This document shows positions 10,363 through 21,222 of a stretch of DNA of 64,000 nt, in pieces. The DNA lies in contig NC_054757.1 of NCBI RefSeq assembly GCF_018143015.1, positions 8,566,001-8,630,000 on the forward strand. The letters run 5' to 3'. The DNA is from Lytechinus variegatus (Eukaryota; Echinodermata; Echinoidea; Temnopleuroida; Toxopneustidae). Below the pieces are notes generated by a model, which ran no database searches, was not told the origin of the DNA, and saw only the letters and a program-made list of their open reading frames with translations. Position numbers and translations under genes: made by a program. Within the stretch, counting starts at the first letter, position 1, and the number at the start of each line of letters is the position of its first letter.

Positions 10363-10854
10363 TTATGTATAAGAATTAAGAATGGGGTATGCTCCAAAAA
10401 ATCTGGCTGCAGGAACAGTGAAAAAATGGGTGAAAATGTCAGAATTTATGAGTTCAGATTTGTCTGATATATAGACTAGAGCTAGTGCAAAACTCAATAG
10501 CAGTGCATTATTTTGCATTGGATTAGTTCTTAAATTCAGACCCTTTTGGAACAGATCTTCTGTTTGTCCTCGCATCTCAATGCACCAAATATTTAAAGCA
10601 GATGCTAAACAAGCCGAAGGGTGATGGTGGAGGGGGTTGAATGTTGGTGTGTATGTACATATTTTGGTCTTGGGGTAAAGGTGTGCAATACACATTTTTT
10701 GCATGTGTTGGAAATTGTGTTGCCATGGTAACAGTGTATTATTGCAAAAATAAGGTACAAATCTTGCAGTTAGAACCACTTCCTCTGTTTTTAACCGATT
10801 CTCATGAAATTTGGCACACACATTGGTCTTGAGGTGAAGATGTGTAAGACACAC
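10363..10854 (-). CDS. open frame inside foldback arm (doubtful)
   Basis: 163-residue frame. Its C-terminal ~110 residues are nearly identical to the frame at 14033-14569 in the other arm (both end AARFFGAYPILNSYT). No domain, signal peptide or known relative is recognised. The N-terminal half is translation of the 160-bp repeat, including a segment from the X-box unit. Similarity between arms at DNA level is enough to explain the shared frame, so this is probably not a gene. It is listed because both copies remain open. Confidence 0.15.
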   Translation of the reverse strand: MCLTHLHLKTNVCAKFHENRLKTEEVVLTARFVPYFCNNTLLPWQHNFQHMQKMCIAHLYPKTKICTYTPTFNPLHHHPSACLASALNIWCIEMRGQTEDLFQKGLNLRTNPMQNNALLLSFALALVYISDKSELINSDIFTHFFTVPAARFFGAYPILNSYT

Positions 10855-11051
10855 TTTTGTGTGTCTTTCAGAAATCTTGTTGCCATGGTAACAACATATT
10901 ATATGGTGAAAATTGGGAAAAACTTACAATTCAAACTGCTTCATCAGTTTCCAATCAATTCTCATGAAATTTGGCACACACATTGGTATTGAAGTAAAGA
11001 TGTACTAGGCACTTTTTGTGTGTGTTTCAGAAACTGTGTTGTCATGGTAAC
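10719..11051 (+). promoter_or_regulatory. tandem RFX X-box-like palindromes, left arm
   Basis: GTTGCCATGGTAAC at 10719-10732 and 10879-10892 is a full match to the RFX X-box consensus GTNRCC-N2-RGYAAC. GTTGTCATGGTAAC at 11038-11051 has one mismatch. Spacing is about 160 bp, one per repeat unit. Binding is inferred from the motif only. Confidence 0.5.
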
Positions 11052-11345
11052 AAAATATCATATGGCAAAGTTTAGGTAAAAACTTGCAATTTTAACTACT
11101 TCTTCAGTTTTGAACCAATTCTCGTGAAATTTGGCTCACACATAGGCCTTGGGGTAAAGATGTGCAAGAACTTTTTTTTTGCATTTGTCAGAGAGTGCAT
11201 TACCAGGGTAGCCACATATGATAGCCAGAAATGTAGGAAAACTAATTGTGGATCAAACTTCTTCCCCTGTTTTTAGTCAGTGCTCATAAAAATTTGAAGA
11301 AATATTCATCTTAGGGTAAAGATCATCACATTAAATTCTAAATGT

Positions 11346-13580
11346 CTTCTCTGCATTAAAATGTGGGGGTATTAATCACCTTCATTAATATTTCTTGGTT
11401 TGGGGGGGGAGGGGCAGGATTAGTCCTTTAAATCTGACATCAAAGAAGGTTAAAGGCAGTGGCCATTACAAACATAAAAATGATAAACACTCTTAATAAA
11501 CGCATCCCCTTAAGGGCATATACGCTGGAGGTACACTGGGTGAATATGAAACCTTCCGCTGAAGCAGAGGAGTTCCAACACTGGCAAGCAAAACAAAATG
11601 TGTACCCCTTCTACTTTCAACAGCTGACTTTCCAAACCTTAGTTCCACCTCCCCAAGATGTGCACCCCTCCCCATACCACTTTTAGTTCTACTTCCCCAT
11701 GCTCAAACCATTTTTAAAGCTAGACATTACTCTTTTTTTGGGAGACCTCTTAAAAATTACAGTTAAAGGATTATGACTAGGAACTTAACCACCCTCCCCG
11801 AATAAATAGGGGGCTGATATACTTTTTAGCAGAAAATGCCCCCCCCCCTTCAAAGGTAAGAAGAGTCCTTTGCACTTCAGACCATTCATTTGAAGTTTAA
11901 TGCATTCTGATTTGATGAAAAATTGTTTACAGTACTCAATTAACCATTGTTTATTTATATTCTCCTACTCAGTCTTTTATTCATATTCATATTCCGTTCC
12001 TACTCTTTCTTTTCAACTTTCACATCACTCTTGATTTTGAGCTTCACCATGCCATCTCCTTCTGTTTCCTGTCTCTCTCTCTAAGTATATTTTTTCTGAC
12101 ATATTTTAAAGTGTACCTCATGTAACTAATTATAGAAATATAAATATATACAAAAATCTCTGCACTAATTATTTTAGAAATTCACTTGCAAATCCATGAC
12201 TCAGTAACATACCATATCAAAAATATACCTATGTGCACAATAGATTTTAGTCTAATATTTTCTTTCATTCAAATTTTTCAGTATATTTCTGTGACAGCCC
12301 CTGTTTCATGCTTCAAATGAAACATTGATTAATTGGACACCGGAAACATTTTTTTCAAAGCAGAATGTTTGAGGCTTTAAATTAATATGCTGAAGTGTAA
12401 AGGATTCCCCCCCTTTTTTTTTGGGGGGGGAGGGGGAGGGTTAAATTCCTAGGCCCGTATTCTGAAGTCGGGTTTAACTTAAACTCAGGTTTAAAGTTGT
12501 GGTCTAAGTATGGAAAGCCAATTGTCACATAATCAGTAACAGAAGAGATATTATACTTCAGCTCATTCGGCTCTCAAATCATTCATAATTGTGTAGGAAG
12601 TATAAATAGATGATTGTCTTCACCATCGATGAATCAGGAAAGAGCACAGTGAACATAACAAACATACAACTTAATACAAATTTTGATACTTATGGCTTTC
12701 CATACTTAAACCACAACTTTAAACCTGAGTTTCAGTTAAACCCGACTTCAGAATACGGGCCCTAGTCGTTATAATTTCCTTTTACTCTTTATGTGGCAAT
12801 TTTCTAAAGCCCCCCCCAAATAAAAAATGTAAGTGGTGTTTTTTTTAAAGTGTTTAAGTTCCTCATGGTCATGGCCTTGGTCTATATTTTTATGTTGTCA
12901 GTTTTTAAGGACCTTCTCCGCCCCCCAAAAAAACCCTATGAATATTATTGAAGGTGATTAATACCCTGCGCTATTATATGACGTTATAAAGAGGAATCAA
13001 ACCCAAATAAACACTTGTTTTTGGAGGAAAATGAAAAATCAGACGAGTTTATAGGTCAAAGTTTGAACAATATCGGACAAACCATAACAAAGTTGTGAAC
13101 ATATTAAAGTTATAAACATTGGTAATCACTATACCCAAGAAGGCTTCAAATTGACCGCATATGTGATGTCATAGTGATGTAAGAAGGCAAGGACCACTCT
13201 TCCATGTACTGGAATAATTAATTAGCTAAAATTTCTTTTTTTTCAAAAGTTTTACTTCAAATTATGTTTTTCTTTCATGAGGAAATAAAACATACTACCG
13301 GGTATATATTACGGCCCCAATGGAATAGGGATTTAGGAGAAAACCAAAAATCCTGATAACTAAGTACTAGTCTAATGGGAAAGTTGTCCTTGCAGCCTCA
13401 CCCCTTGTCATAATTTACTTACCCAGTTGCCAATTTGAATTCGACATACTAGTAGCCTTAGGGATCTTAATTTTAAAGCAGCCATAACTTTATTTTGCTT
13501 GTCCGATTTCTTTAAAACTTTCACCATTCTTATTTTTCTCCTTTTCCATGCACACAACATTATGACCAAGGCTTGATTCC
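11346..13580. other. foldback spacer
   Basis: Between the arms. A weaker inverted match continues inward (about 11365-11440 against 12880-12967, both with GGTATTAATCACCTTCA or its complement). A MITE sits at 12453-12760, and about 12968-13580 appears to be extra DNA absent from the left side. No gene recognised. Confidence 0.5.
12453..12760. mobile_element. MITE with GCCCGTATTCTGAAGTCGGG ends (copy 1)
   Basis: About 310 bp with terminal inverted repeats of roughly 65 bp, running from GCCCGTATTCTGAAGTCGGG through to a TTTAAAGTTGTGG and TATGGAAAGCCA segment. It is flanked by CCTAG on both sides, consistent with a 3-5 bp target duplication given the ambiguous end bases. A second copy is at 27228-27537. 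Confidence 0.85.
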
Positions 13581-13706
13581 CTTTTAATACTGAATATGAA
13601 TCTTTACCCGAAATGAATATTTGTGTCAACTTTTATGAGCACAGGCTGAAAACTGAGAAGTAGACTGATCCACAATGAGTTTTCCCCATATTTCTGGCTA
13701 AATGTG

Positions 13707-14223
13707 GTTACCAAGGCAATGCACTCTCTGACAAAAGGTTCTTGCACATCTTTACCTCAAGGCCAATGTGTGAGCCATAGTTATTCCATGAGAATTTGTT
13801 CAAAACAACAACAAAAAAACTGATGAAGTAGTTTCAAATTGCAAGGTTTTTACCTAAATTTTGCCATATAATAGGTGGTTCCCATGGCAACACAATTTTG
13901 GAAACACACACCAAAATTGCCTTGTACATCTTTACTTCAATACCAATGTGTGTGCCAAATTTCATGAAAATTGATTGAAAACTGATGAAACAGTTTGAAT
14001 TGTAAGGTTTTTTCCCCAATTTTCACCAGATAATGTGTTGTTACCATGGCAACAAGATTTCTGAAAGACGCACAAATATAAGTCTTGGACATCTTCACCT
14101 CAAGATCAATGTGTGTGCCAAATTTCATGAGAATCGGATGAAAACACAGGAAGTAGTTCCGACTGCAAGATTTTTACCTTATTTTTGCAATGATACACTG
14201 TTACCATGGCAACACAATTTCCA
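13707..14223 (-). promoter_or_regulatory. tandem RFX X-box-like palindromes, right arm
   Basis: GTTACCATGGCAAC at 14040-14053 and 14210-14223 matches the X-box consensus. GTTCCCATGGCAAC at 13878-13891 and GTTACCAAGGCAAT at 13707-13720 are near matches. Spacing is 162-171 bp. Confidence 0.5.
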
Positions 14224-14569
14224 ACGCATGCAAAAAATGTGTCTTGCACATCCTTCCCCCAAGACCAAAATATGTACATACACACCAACATTCAACCCCC
14301 TCCACCATCACCCATCGGCTTGTTTAGCATCTGCTTTAAATATTTGGTGCATTGAGATGCGAGGACATACAGAAGAACTGTTCCAAAAGGGTCTGAATTT
14401 AAGAACTAATCCAATGCAAAATAATGCACTGCTATTGAGTTTTGCACTAGCTCTAGTCTATATATCAGACAAATCTGAACTCATAAATTCTAACATTTTC
14501 ACCCATTTTTTCACTGTTCCTGCAGCCAGATTTTTTGGAGCATACCCCATTCTTAATTCTTATACATAA
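14033..14569 (+). CDS. open frame inside foldback arm (doubtful)
   Basis: 178-residue frame that is the partner of 10363-10854 in the opposite arm. It shares HHHPSACLASALNIWCIEMR and NALLLSFALALVYISDKSEL with its partner. The arms as a whole are near-identical in this portion, so the frame may be conserved only because the DNA is. No domain recognised. Confidence 0.15.
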   Translation: MCCYHGNKISERRTNISLGHLHLKINVCAKFHENRMKTQEVVPTARFLPYFCNDTLLPWQHNFQRMQKMCLAHPSPKTKICTYTPTFNPLHHHPSACLASALNIWCIEMRGHTEELFQKGLNLRTNPMQNNALLLSFALALVYISDKSELINSNIFTHFFTVPAARFFGAYPILNSYT

Positions 14570-14639
14570 ACAAAGGTCTGGAGAAAAAATCATGCTTTTG
14601 TCCACCGTGTCCACAAGTAGGGCATTTTTGACGCTAACA

Positions 14640-14975
14640 GACCAGACTAATATGGGAGAGGGAGAACGAGAAAGAGAGAGAGATAGAGGGGGGGGGGGGG
14701 TGAGCCAGGGGAGAGAGAGGGAGAGATAAAAGGGAGAAAGGGTGGGATTGCAAAATAAAGAGGCGAAAGAAATAGAAGTCGAGAGAGAGAGGAAGAGCAT
14801 GACAAAAGAGGCGAAAGAAATAGAAGTAGAGAGAGAGAGAAAGGGGGAGAATATAAGGGGGTAAGAGTGGGGTTGCAAAATAAAGAGGCGAAAGAAATAG
14901 TAGAGAGAGAGAAAAGGGGGGAAAGAGTGAGATTGCAAAATAAGGAGGCAAAAGAATTAAGAAGTATCGAGAGAG
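14640..14975 (-). repeat. GA-rich satellite, ~65-75 bp unit
   Basis: Units contain GAGGCGAAAGAAATAGAAG, a GAGAGAGAGA tract and GGTTGCAAAATAAAGAGGCG. The reverse complement of the same satellite lies at 23790-24163 and 25893-26135. Open frames on the pyrimidine strand (Ser/Leu/Phe/Pro-rich) are repeat translations. Confidence 0.8.
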
Positions 14976-15667
14976 ATAGAGAGATTATCGAGAGTTCAAA
15001 AGAGAAGGGAGAGAGGGAGCGAGAACAATGAATTAAAAAGAGGGGGAAGAGCCCGTTATGGAAGGGGTGAATAAACATGTGAAAGTCAGAGATATGTTTC
15101 TCGTTAAAACTCCAGTTATTCGAACTCGAATCGGTATATAGGGCTCGGATTGATTGAATAATTAACAAACCAACTGTTAGAGACGTGTCCGTCGGCTATC
15201 TGATCCGGTTCAAGTCACATCATATCAACACGATCCTACTAACGAGAATACAATACTAGTAGTATGATACTTCGCTTCTTGGATGACGTCAGAGGTTTGA
15301 GCGAGCAACCCAATGTGGAATTTATTAAAATAATCATTCTAATTCTATAACTCATCGGTGACGTCACAATAGCCAGCAGCAAGGGCGTAGACCTCAAACA
15401 AATACTTCAAAATATTTTCTCTGTATCGATTGCCAACTTGACTTAAATCATTAATGTATAATTGTTCTCTAATTATTTAGATATTATGAAGCATGATTAT
15501 TTTTCCACGATATTTTCTTTATCAAATATACATGCATAAAACTTTATTTTAGGTTTTTGATTTGGTTGTAGGATTTGCTACTAACTTTCAATTTCCTTCT
15601 GAAGTAGGCCTATACTAAATATAGGCCTATACTAAATTCGAGATTCAAGTTTATGATCATCCTTTCC
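14976..15667. other. intergenic DNA
   Basis: Mixed unique-looking sequence. Two TGACGTCA palindromes (CRE-like) occur near 15283 and 15360. No coding exon recognised. Confidence 0.4.
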
Positions 15668-15857
15668 ACACTCAGTTAAAAATGCTGGGCAACATACTGT
15701 CCACTCAACAATTGGTTAAAACTTTATCCAATTCTGGGTAATTTTAAACCAATAATGTGTGCTTTGCGGGGTGAAAACTACACAGTATTGGTCGAAAACA
15801 ACCCAGAGTTGGACACATTTTTAACCATTATTTTTGTATCCCAACATTTAAGAGTGT
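15668..15857. mobile_element. MITE-like element with ACACTCNNTTAAA ends
   Basis: The left end ACACTCAGTTAAAAATGCTGG pairs imperfectly with the right end CCCAACATTTAAGAGTGT. The interior has repeated CCAATTCTGGGT/CCCAGAGTTGG modules. Confidence 0.55.
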
Positions 15858-15984
15858 AAGCAAGGCAATTAACCATTAATTCTAATTAACCTACCATTAC
15901 TAATATATGTAAACTATGCTTCCTTAATAGATTCTGATCATTGGTGTGTGTTTAATTATTATAACACTATATCATTATTATTAT

Positions 15985-16335
15985 AATTCGTTTGGCGTCA
16001 CGTGTGCCTGGGAGGCGAAAATCGAACTGAATGACCCGCAGGTCTCTCCCGATATAACTGATCGGGGGGTTTCCCCCTATACTCTTATACGAATAGTGCA
16101 GTGGGTTCTTAACGTGCAAAGGTGGTGACTCTCCTCTACACGGGGCCTCCATTAACGTCCTATCCGAGGGACGGAGTGTTTTCCATTGTAACATAGCCTG
16201 CATCTATGAAACATGGGAGAGACGTTTACACACAACGCACTGGCTCCAGTCATCCACCCGGGGTGGACTCGAACCCACGATCTTTGGTTCGACGGGCAGA
16301 CGCGTTACCAACTGAGCCAACACCGCTCTCTATAT
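15985..16335 (-). mobile_element. tRNA-derived SINE (family A, copy 1)
   Basis: On the - strand the 5' end reads GGTGTTGGCTCAGTTGGTAA (A-box-like), followed by a B box GGGTTCGAGTCC. A ~250-bp body follows and ends TGCCTGGGAGGCGAAAATCG in + orientation. An ATAATAATAATG tail follows on the - strand side (about 15955-15990). The A-to-B spacing is tRNA-like. It is a SINE rather than a tRNA gene because the acceptor stem does not pair. Confidence 0.8.
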
Positions 16336-16389
16336 GAGTCTCATTACCCCCCCCCCCCACCTTCCACGGCTCCACCCCATCACCGAACT

Positions 16390-16480
16390 GTAATTGATCT
16401 GTCTGTATTATATTGAATATGTATTGTTACTTTGATAATATTTTGAACATTTTATGAACGGAAATAAATAGATCTAAATT
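16390..16480 (+). mobile_element. LINE 3' end fragment
   Basis: About 90 bp matching the end of the LINE at 8553-9508 (TATATTGAATATGTATTGTT and GAACGGAAATAAATAGATC). Only the 3' tail is present. Confidence 0.7.
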
Positions 16481-17891
16481 GTATACATTATGCGAAGAAT
16501 TATCTCCAGCTTCTTTTGCCACCTTCTTCCTTTGAAGAAAGGATGGAAATATGCCCTTTCCATTTGTTGTGGATATTTTTTTTCATGCTTGTCCAATATT
16601 GGTAAGGGAAATATCATAATTGTGATGGCGGTAATAGACACTTTTTTTTTCTTTATTCTGTATGTACTATTGGTCCTATGTGTCTATTTTTCGCAGTAAT
16701 CCTGGATCCACCCTTGTCCCGATTTGAAATCTATCATCTTGTTTCTGTCATGTCTTGGTTGGGACACAGGTTCATGTGGTGTGAATATTAGCTGGAAAGA
16801 AAAGAGCTTGAACTTGACATGAGCTCGGAGGGGAATACCGATTAAGGATCCTAAGTTTAACAGACCGCAAATAGTTGACGCCCAATCATCTCCAGAGATG
16901 GAGAGAGGGAGAGAGGAGGAGAGATGGGAGAGAAGGGAAAGAGAGGGATGAGAAGGAGAAAGAGAATGACATTGTTGGTACAAACTACACTCAAAACAAG
17001 CATCGTGTTTAATATGTAATTAATCTATTCATCTTTAATCTTCAATATTTTTTAATCATGCAATATGCCTTTTTAATAATGTACAACATTCAATAAAAAT
17101 TGTTTTTGGTATATACAATGTGTTTCTCTATTTTGTAGTTGGTGTCCATATTTCCCTTTTCTTCGATAAACTCCATAAACTCCAACAAGTTTAATTTAAA
17201 AAAAAAATCTCCGAACAGAAACAGCACAATGATGAATTTGCGAAAAATAGTGATCATATTTTTCTTCAAACGTCTTCCTTCAAGTTCCGTGGCACGATGA
17301 GTCATGTATTATAAGGGGCCACATGACGTATATTTGAGAAAAATTTTATTTTAGAAAATGCAAGCGAGAGAAAATGTCCTGATGATGAAAATCTGTTTTT
17401 AGCATATATTTTGGCATAATATTTAGTCAAAATTTCAGGACAATTAATAATCTATATATGAAAACTAAATGTGGATTTAACAGAGTATCCATATTGACCC
17501 ATCAAAACATGTTAAAGTCCATATTTTAACAGACGTGTAGAATATATGATAAGCTTGCAATCTAATATAGACCCTATCACATGTGTTTCGAAGCGACGCT
17601 TAAATCAATTTACAAACTAGTTAGCGTTGATGAGTAAAATGAATGTCACAGCTTAAATACAAAATAGAGCATAGCATTCTAGGGTAGTGAATCTTTCGTC
17701 AAATGAACGTGTCCAATTATGATATCAATTAAAAGGATTCAACGAAAGCAAATTTCTGGAACAATAAAAATGGTTAGACGATGATTTTAATTTAATCAAA
17801 TGAAATACAGTGGTGCTAATACAACGTTAGTCAACCCCACCAGAAAATTGTTCAAGTTCCGCCATCATTTAGATATTTATTTGTCAATTCA
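16481..17891. other. intergenic DNA
   Basis: AT-rich, with a GA-rich patch around 16890-16970. No domain-bearing frame and no recognised RNA gene. Confidence 0.4.
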
Positions 17892-18049
17892 GGGCTCCGT
17901 AACACAAAGATTAGCGATCAATCGCTAAATGAACTGACCAATCACTATCAATGTTACACGCGCATTAGGTTTGAAATACTGACCAGGGACCAATCAGTGC
18001 GGTTCTTTCGTATTTGCAATTCATCGCAAACCTTTGTGTTACGGAGCCC
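17892..18049. mobile_element. MITE with GGGCTCCGTAACACAAAG ends
   Basis: 158-bp element. GGGCTCCGTAACACAAAG at the left pairs with CTTTGTGTTACGGAGCCC at the right, and the inverted repeat extends inward through GATTAGCGAT with mismatches. Confidence 0.8.
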
Positions 18050-18731
18050 AGGTGATGAAATATTACATTCAATAAAGTTTGTTGCTCTGGGCTCGCCGGG
18101 CATTGAGTGTTGTTGTCTAGATTCAACACTCAGCATGAAGGATACAGGATTTTCCAAGGAAGGGGGAAGGGGCACTTTTGTACAGAAAAACAGCTCCGAA
18201 AAGAGGTCTTCACTCCAATTAAATGGTGATTTATGTCAGAAAATGTTGACCAGCAAAAAAAAAAAAGGGGGGGGCTCACTTGCTTATGCATTAAGACATA
18301 TTCCCAACAAATACAGTATTTGTTATGCCTCTCACAGGGGGGGGGGGGGCGGACTGGATGTGCCCCTACTTGGACCCGCCACAGATGTGGTTCACTAACT
18401 TTTTCATGCTTTAAGCATCACTGTAAAGTAATTAGTTCTTTTATCAAATCCAGCAGGGGAAACAAGACGATGAATCCCCATTCAGATGTATACTACAATA
18501 TCATTATTTAAAAACACTCACGTTATATCATTTTGAGCTTATCTAACTCTTGCCACTTTATGATAAGCACGGATTTACGAAATTAACACAACAGAGTATA
18601 CATAGGCCTGTGTGTTTCTTTAATGTACGTTTTATTGCAGTGATTTTTAATAAAACTTTGTTTTATACTAACAGGGATTAAGATCGGGGGCCGGGGGTCC
18701 TTTTCAATATATGGAAAACTATGTTGGCACC

Positions 18732-18937
18732 CACTAGCGTACCTAAGGGGGGAAGTCTGCCCCCCCAAGTAGCCCCCTCTTTGAACTTGAAGACCCTTTT
18801 TTTGCTTGTTAATTTTTTTCTGGTACGAATTCCTTTATTTGTGGGTGATGACCTTTAACTTTTTTTTTTGCTTGTCAGTTTTTTTGGCGGACCAATTTGC
18901 CCCCCCCCCCCCCTCTGGAAAATCCTAGGTACGACAC
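18732..18937 (-). mobile_element. MITE with TAGCGTACCTA ends (copy 1)
   Basis: About 200 bp flanked on both sides by TGTTGGCACC (18722-18731 and 18938-18947), a 10-bp direct repeat that looks like a target duplication. The ends CTAGCGTACCTAAG and CCTAGGTACGAC are inverted. The interior has TTTTTGCTTGTTAATTTTTT modules. The related copy at 19782-20100 is in the other orientation. A 9-10 bp duplication suggests a Mutator-like source. Confidence 0.7.
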
Positions 18938-19335
18938 TGTTGGCACCGCTCCGGAAATACTAGACATTATTCAATGCCCTATAGATAACATTGATTTAGG
19001 TATTGGAGGTATAAAATTATCATGGTTGAGGAACAGATTAGGAGCGTAGCCAGGGGGCGGCATCCCAAAAAGTCCTCAAAAAGAAGGGGGAAAGGGATGA
19101 AAAAGAAAAAGCGAAGGGAGAAAAGGGAAGAAGGGTATAGCGTCATTGTTTTCCTTCTTATTTTTGTCAAAGAATAAGAACTTAAACGAGACGTTGCTCT
19201 TCTTTCTCTTCATACAAAATTTTTCTTCCGCGCTCCGAGCGCCGAAATATCAAAATTGCCCTATCCTTTGTTTCCCACACCTGTTATCCACTCCGTTTCC
19301 CCCTCCCGGGTATGGGATTCGTTTATTTACTGCCA

Positions 19336-19476
19336 GGGGCCCATTGCAGAAAGAGTTGCGTTTAAACGCAAACCAAAAAATTAATCGTTTGTCCCAAATG
19401 CGCGCTGTTGATTGGTTGAAAATCAAGTTGCGCATGATTTTTAGAGTTGCGATTGATTGCAACTCTTTCTGCAACA
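19336..19476. mobile_element. MITE-like inverted repeat, TTGCAGAAAGAGTTGCG ends
   Basis: TTGCAGAAAGAGTTGCG at the left pairs with TTGCAACTCTTTCTGCAA at the right, with an inner TTGCGTTTAAACGCAA palindrome. No coding content. Confidence 0.6.
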
Positions 19477-19781
19477 CTTCTCAGCAAGCAATTCTCGGCA
19501 AGTATATTTGCTCAAAGGGCATGCAGGCATTAAATTCACGCAGTGCTCTATGCAAAAGTATATACATACGATGAATCTTTATACTATATCGCTACACATC
19601 CTTCTCCTGTCTTGTTTTGAGCCATCAATATTAATTTGACATTTTGAATATCACTGAAGATTATTTATCATACAAAAGGAAGCGCTTTACATGAGCGAAA
19701 TTATACAATTTCTTCCAAAATAAATCACATAGGTTTCCGAGCTTCGCGTGAGTGAAAAGGAAAAAGAAACTTTTCTAGCCA

Positions 19782-20100
19782 ATAGCGTACCTAGGATTTT
19801 CCACAGGGGGCAAAATCGCCCGACAAAAAAATTGACTAGCAAAAAAAGGGTGTCCTTTAAAGAGGATTTCGTACCAGAAATAAATTTGACAAGCAAAAAA
19901 AAAAGGCCCTCAACAGGAGATAAAGGACATTTCGCACCAGAAAAAAAATTGACAAGCAAAAAAAAGAGAAAAAAGAAGGTCTTCAATTTCAAACTCGTCA
20001 GGGGGGGCAGAGATACGTCCCTTGCATGGGTTGTGATTCGTCGGGGGGGGGGTCTGCCCCTGCCCTCCCCTCTTGTAGGTACGCTAGTGCTTCTAGCTTA
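19782..20100 (+). mobile_element. MITE with TAGCGTACCTAGG ends (copy 2)
   Basis: TAGCGTACCTAGG at the left and TAGGTACGCTAG at the right. The interior has three TTGACAAGCAAAAAAA modules, each preceded by a TCG(T/C)ACCAGAA-like segment. TTCTAGC flanks both sides, 7 of 9 bases of a possible 9-bp duplication. The open frame here (about 130 residues, Lys-rich) is a repeat translation. Confidence 0.7.
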
Positions 20101-20823
20101 TATCATCCCTTTTATGTTATGGGCCTTTTTTTCTTGGTAATCGAGCTATATAACAAAATTAGAGAAATTTCGAAATTTCAAAACTTCAACGCCATTTGGG
20201 GAAGAAATATGTCCTCCCTGCATATCCGTCTTCTACTTTCTTTTGCAAGTTAAGAAACCAAATGTGGCTAAAGTATTTGCAATCAATCCTGATCTGACCA
20301 AAGTACACATTTTATACTACAATACTAATTTTGCTCTTATTCTCTATAAAACGTTTTAGCTTCTGCGCTCCGCGCGGGAAGAGGATTTTTTTTCATATTG
20401 CACAATCTTCTCCCGTTTTGGGGTGCTCAATTTCTTTCCAAAACAATTTTTTAATCACAGCAAGTCGATTGAAGGCGAGTTGATAAACTAGAGACGCAAG
20501 AGACAACTTCTTTTGATTTGAATTTGATTCAACGTCAAAAAATTCCCCCTCCCTGCACCCTCCCCCTTAGGGAGCGCGTTTCGCGCGCTCAGTAAGTACT
20601 GGCACGTTTCGCCCCCCCCAAAAAAAAAATAAAAAAATAAATAAATAAAAAATAAACAAATCCAGGCTATGCCGTTGGAACAGATATTCATAGTTTTCCA
20701 CCGTCCCATCCAAGAAGAAAAAAAGCAAGTGTAAAATTTACATTATGTAATGATTAATATCCTTTTTTATTGTAAAATCTAGGTTTTCGAAAGAGTGATT
20801 GAATTATAATGCACATTACAATA
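20101..20823. other. intergenic DNA
   Basis: AT-rich sequence with a GAGCGCGTTTCGCGCGCTC palindrome near 20571-20590 and an A-rich patch at 20620-20660. CAATAAAA on the - strand at about 20765 is a candidate poly(A) signal for the gene ending at 21223. Confidence 0.4.
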
Positions 20824-20996
20824 CAGGGGCCGCGGAACGGTTTAGTTGGGGGGGGGGGGCTGAGCCGAAGTGGGAGGGCTGACCATGCAAAAAAAATTAT
20901 TACCACATGGTCATTTTTACGTTTGATGTACACGGTTTTGGAAAAAAGAATGTGCGGGGGCTGAAGCCCCCCGCAGCCCCTGGTTCCGCGGCCCCT
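20824..20996. mobile_element. MITE with CAGGGGCCGCGGAAC ends
   Basis: 173 bp. CAGGGGCCGCGGAAC at the left pairs exactly with GTTCCGCGGCCCCTG at the right. It lies just downstream of the second otopetrin-like gene and may be inside its 3' UTR. Confidence 0.8.
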
Positions 20997-21222
20997 GTTT
21001 GACCCTATTTTAAAAAGGAAAATAATTTGCATTAACCATGTAAACATTTTGTATATTGCATCAGAGGTTTTTTAAGGGTACCAAAATTTCACCACCGTAA
21101 ATTTGGTAATTGTGGGACACCACGGTTGCTGAACTCTAAATATGCACTTAACACGAATTTTCATCAGCTGCTGCTATCGCCAAAATTATAACTCACTCCC
21201 CACGAAATCTGAAGACATGAGC

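Larger units (their letters stand above)
10292..11345 (+). repeat. foldback element, left arm
   Basis: Inverted copy of about 13580-14652. The outer ~450 bp are almost identical between arms and the inner part is more diverged. The arm contains about four tandem ~160-bp units, each with a GTTGCCATGGTAAC-like palindrome and a CTCATGAAATTTGGCACACA stretch. The outer end begins TAGTCTGGTCAGTTAGCG. Confidence 0.85.
13580..14652 (-). repeat. foldback element, right arm
   Basis: Reverse complement of 10292-11345. The outer end reads CGCTAACAGACCAGACTA. It holds the same ~160-bp units in reverse. Both arms are bordered by purine-rich GA sequence. Confidence 0.85.

Noticed and set aside
10719..14223. 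CRISPR-like regular spacing of palindromes
   Set aside because: Units of ~160 bp are tandem repeats with related spacers in an animal genome; this is not a CRISPR array.
14465..15168. Several overlapping Ser/Leu/Phe-rich frames on the - strand
   Set aside because: All come from the CT-rich satellite strand, which lacks stop codons in every frame.
19146..19574. 142-residue frame on the + strand
   Set aside because: It crosses an inverted-repeat element and has no recognisable domain.
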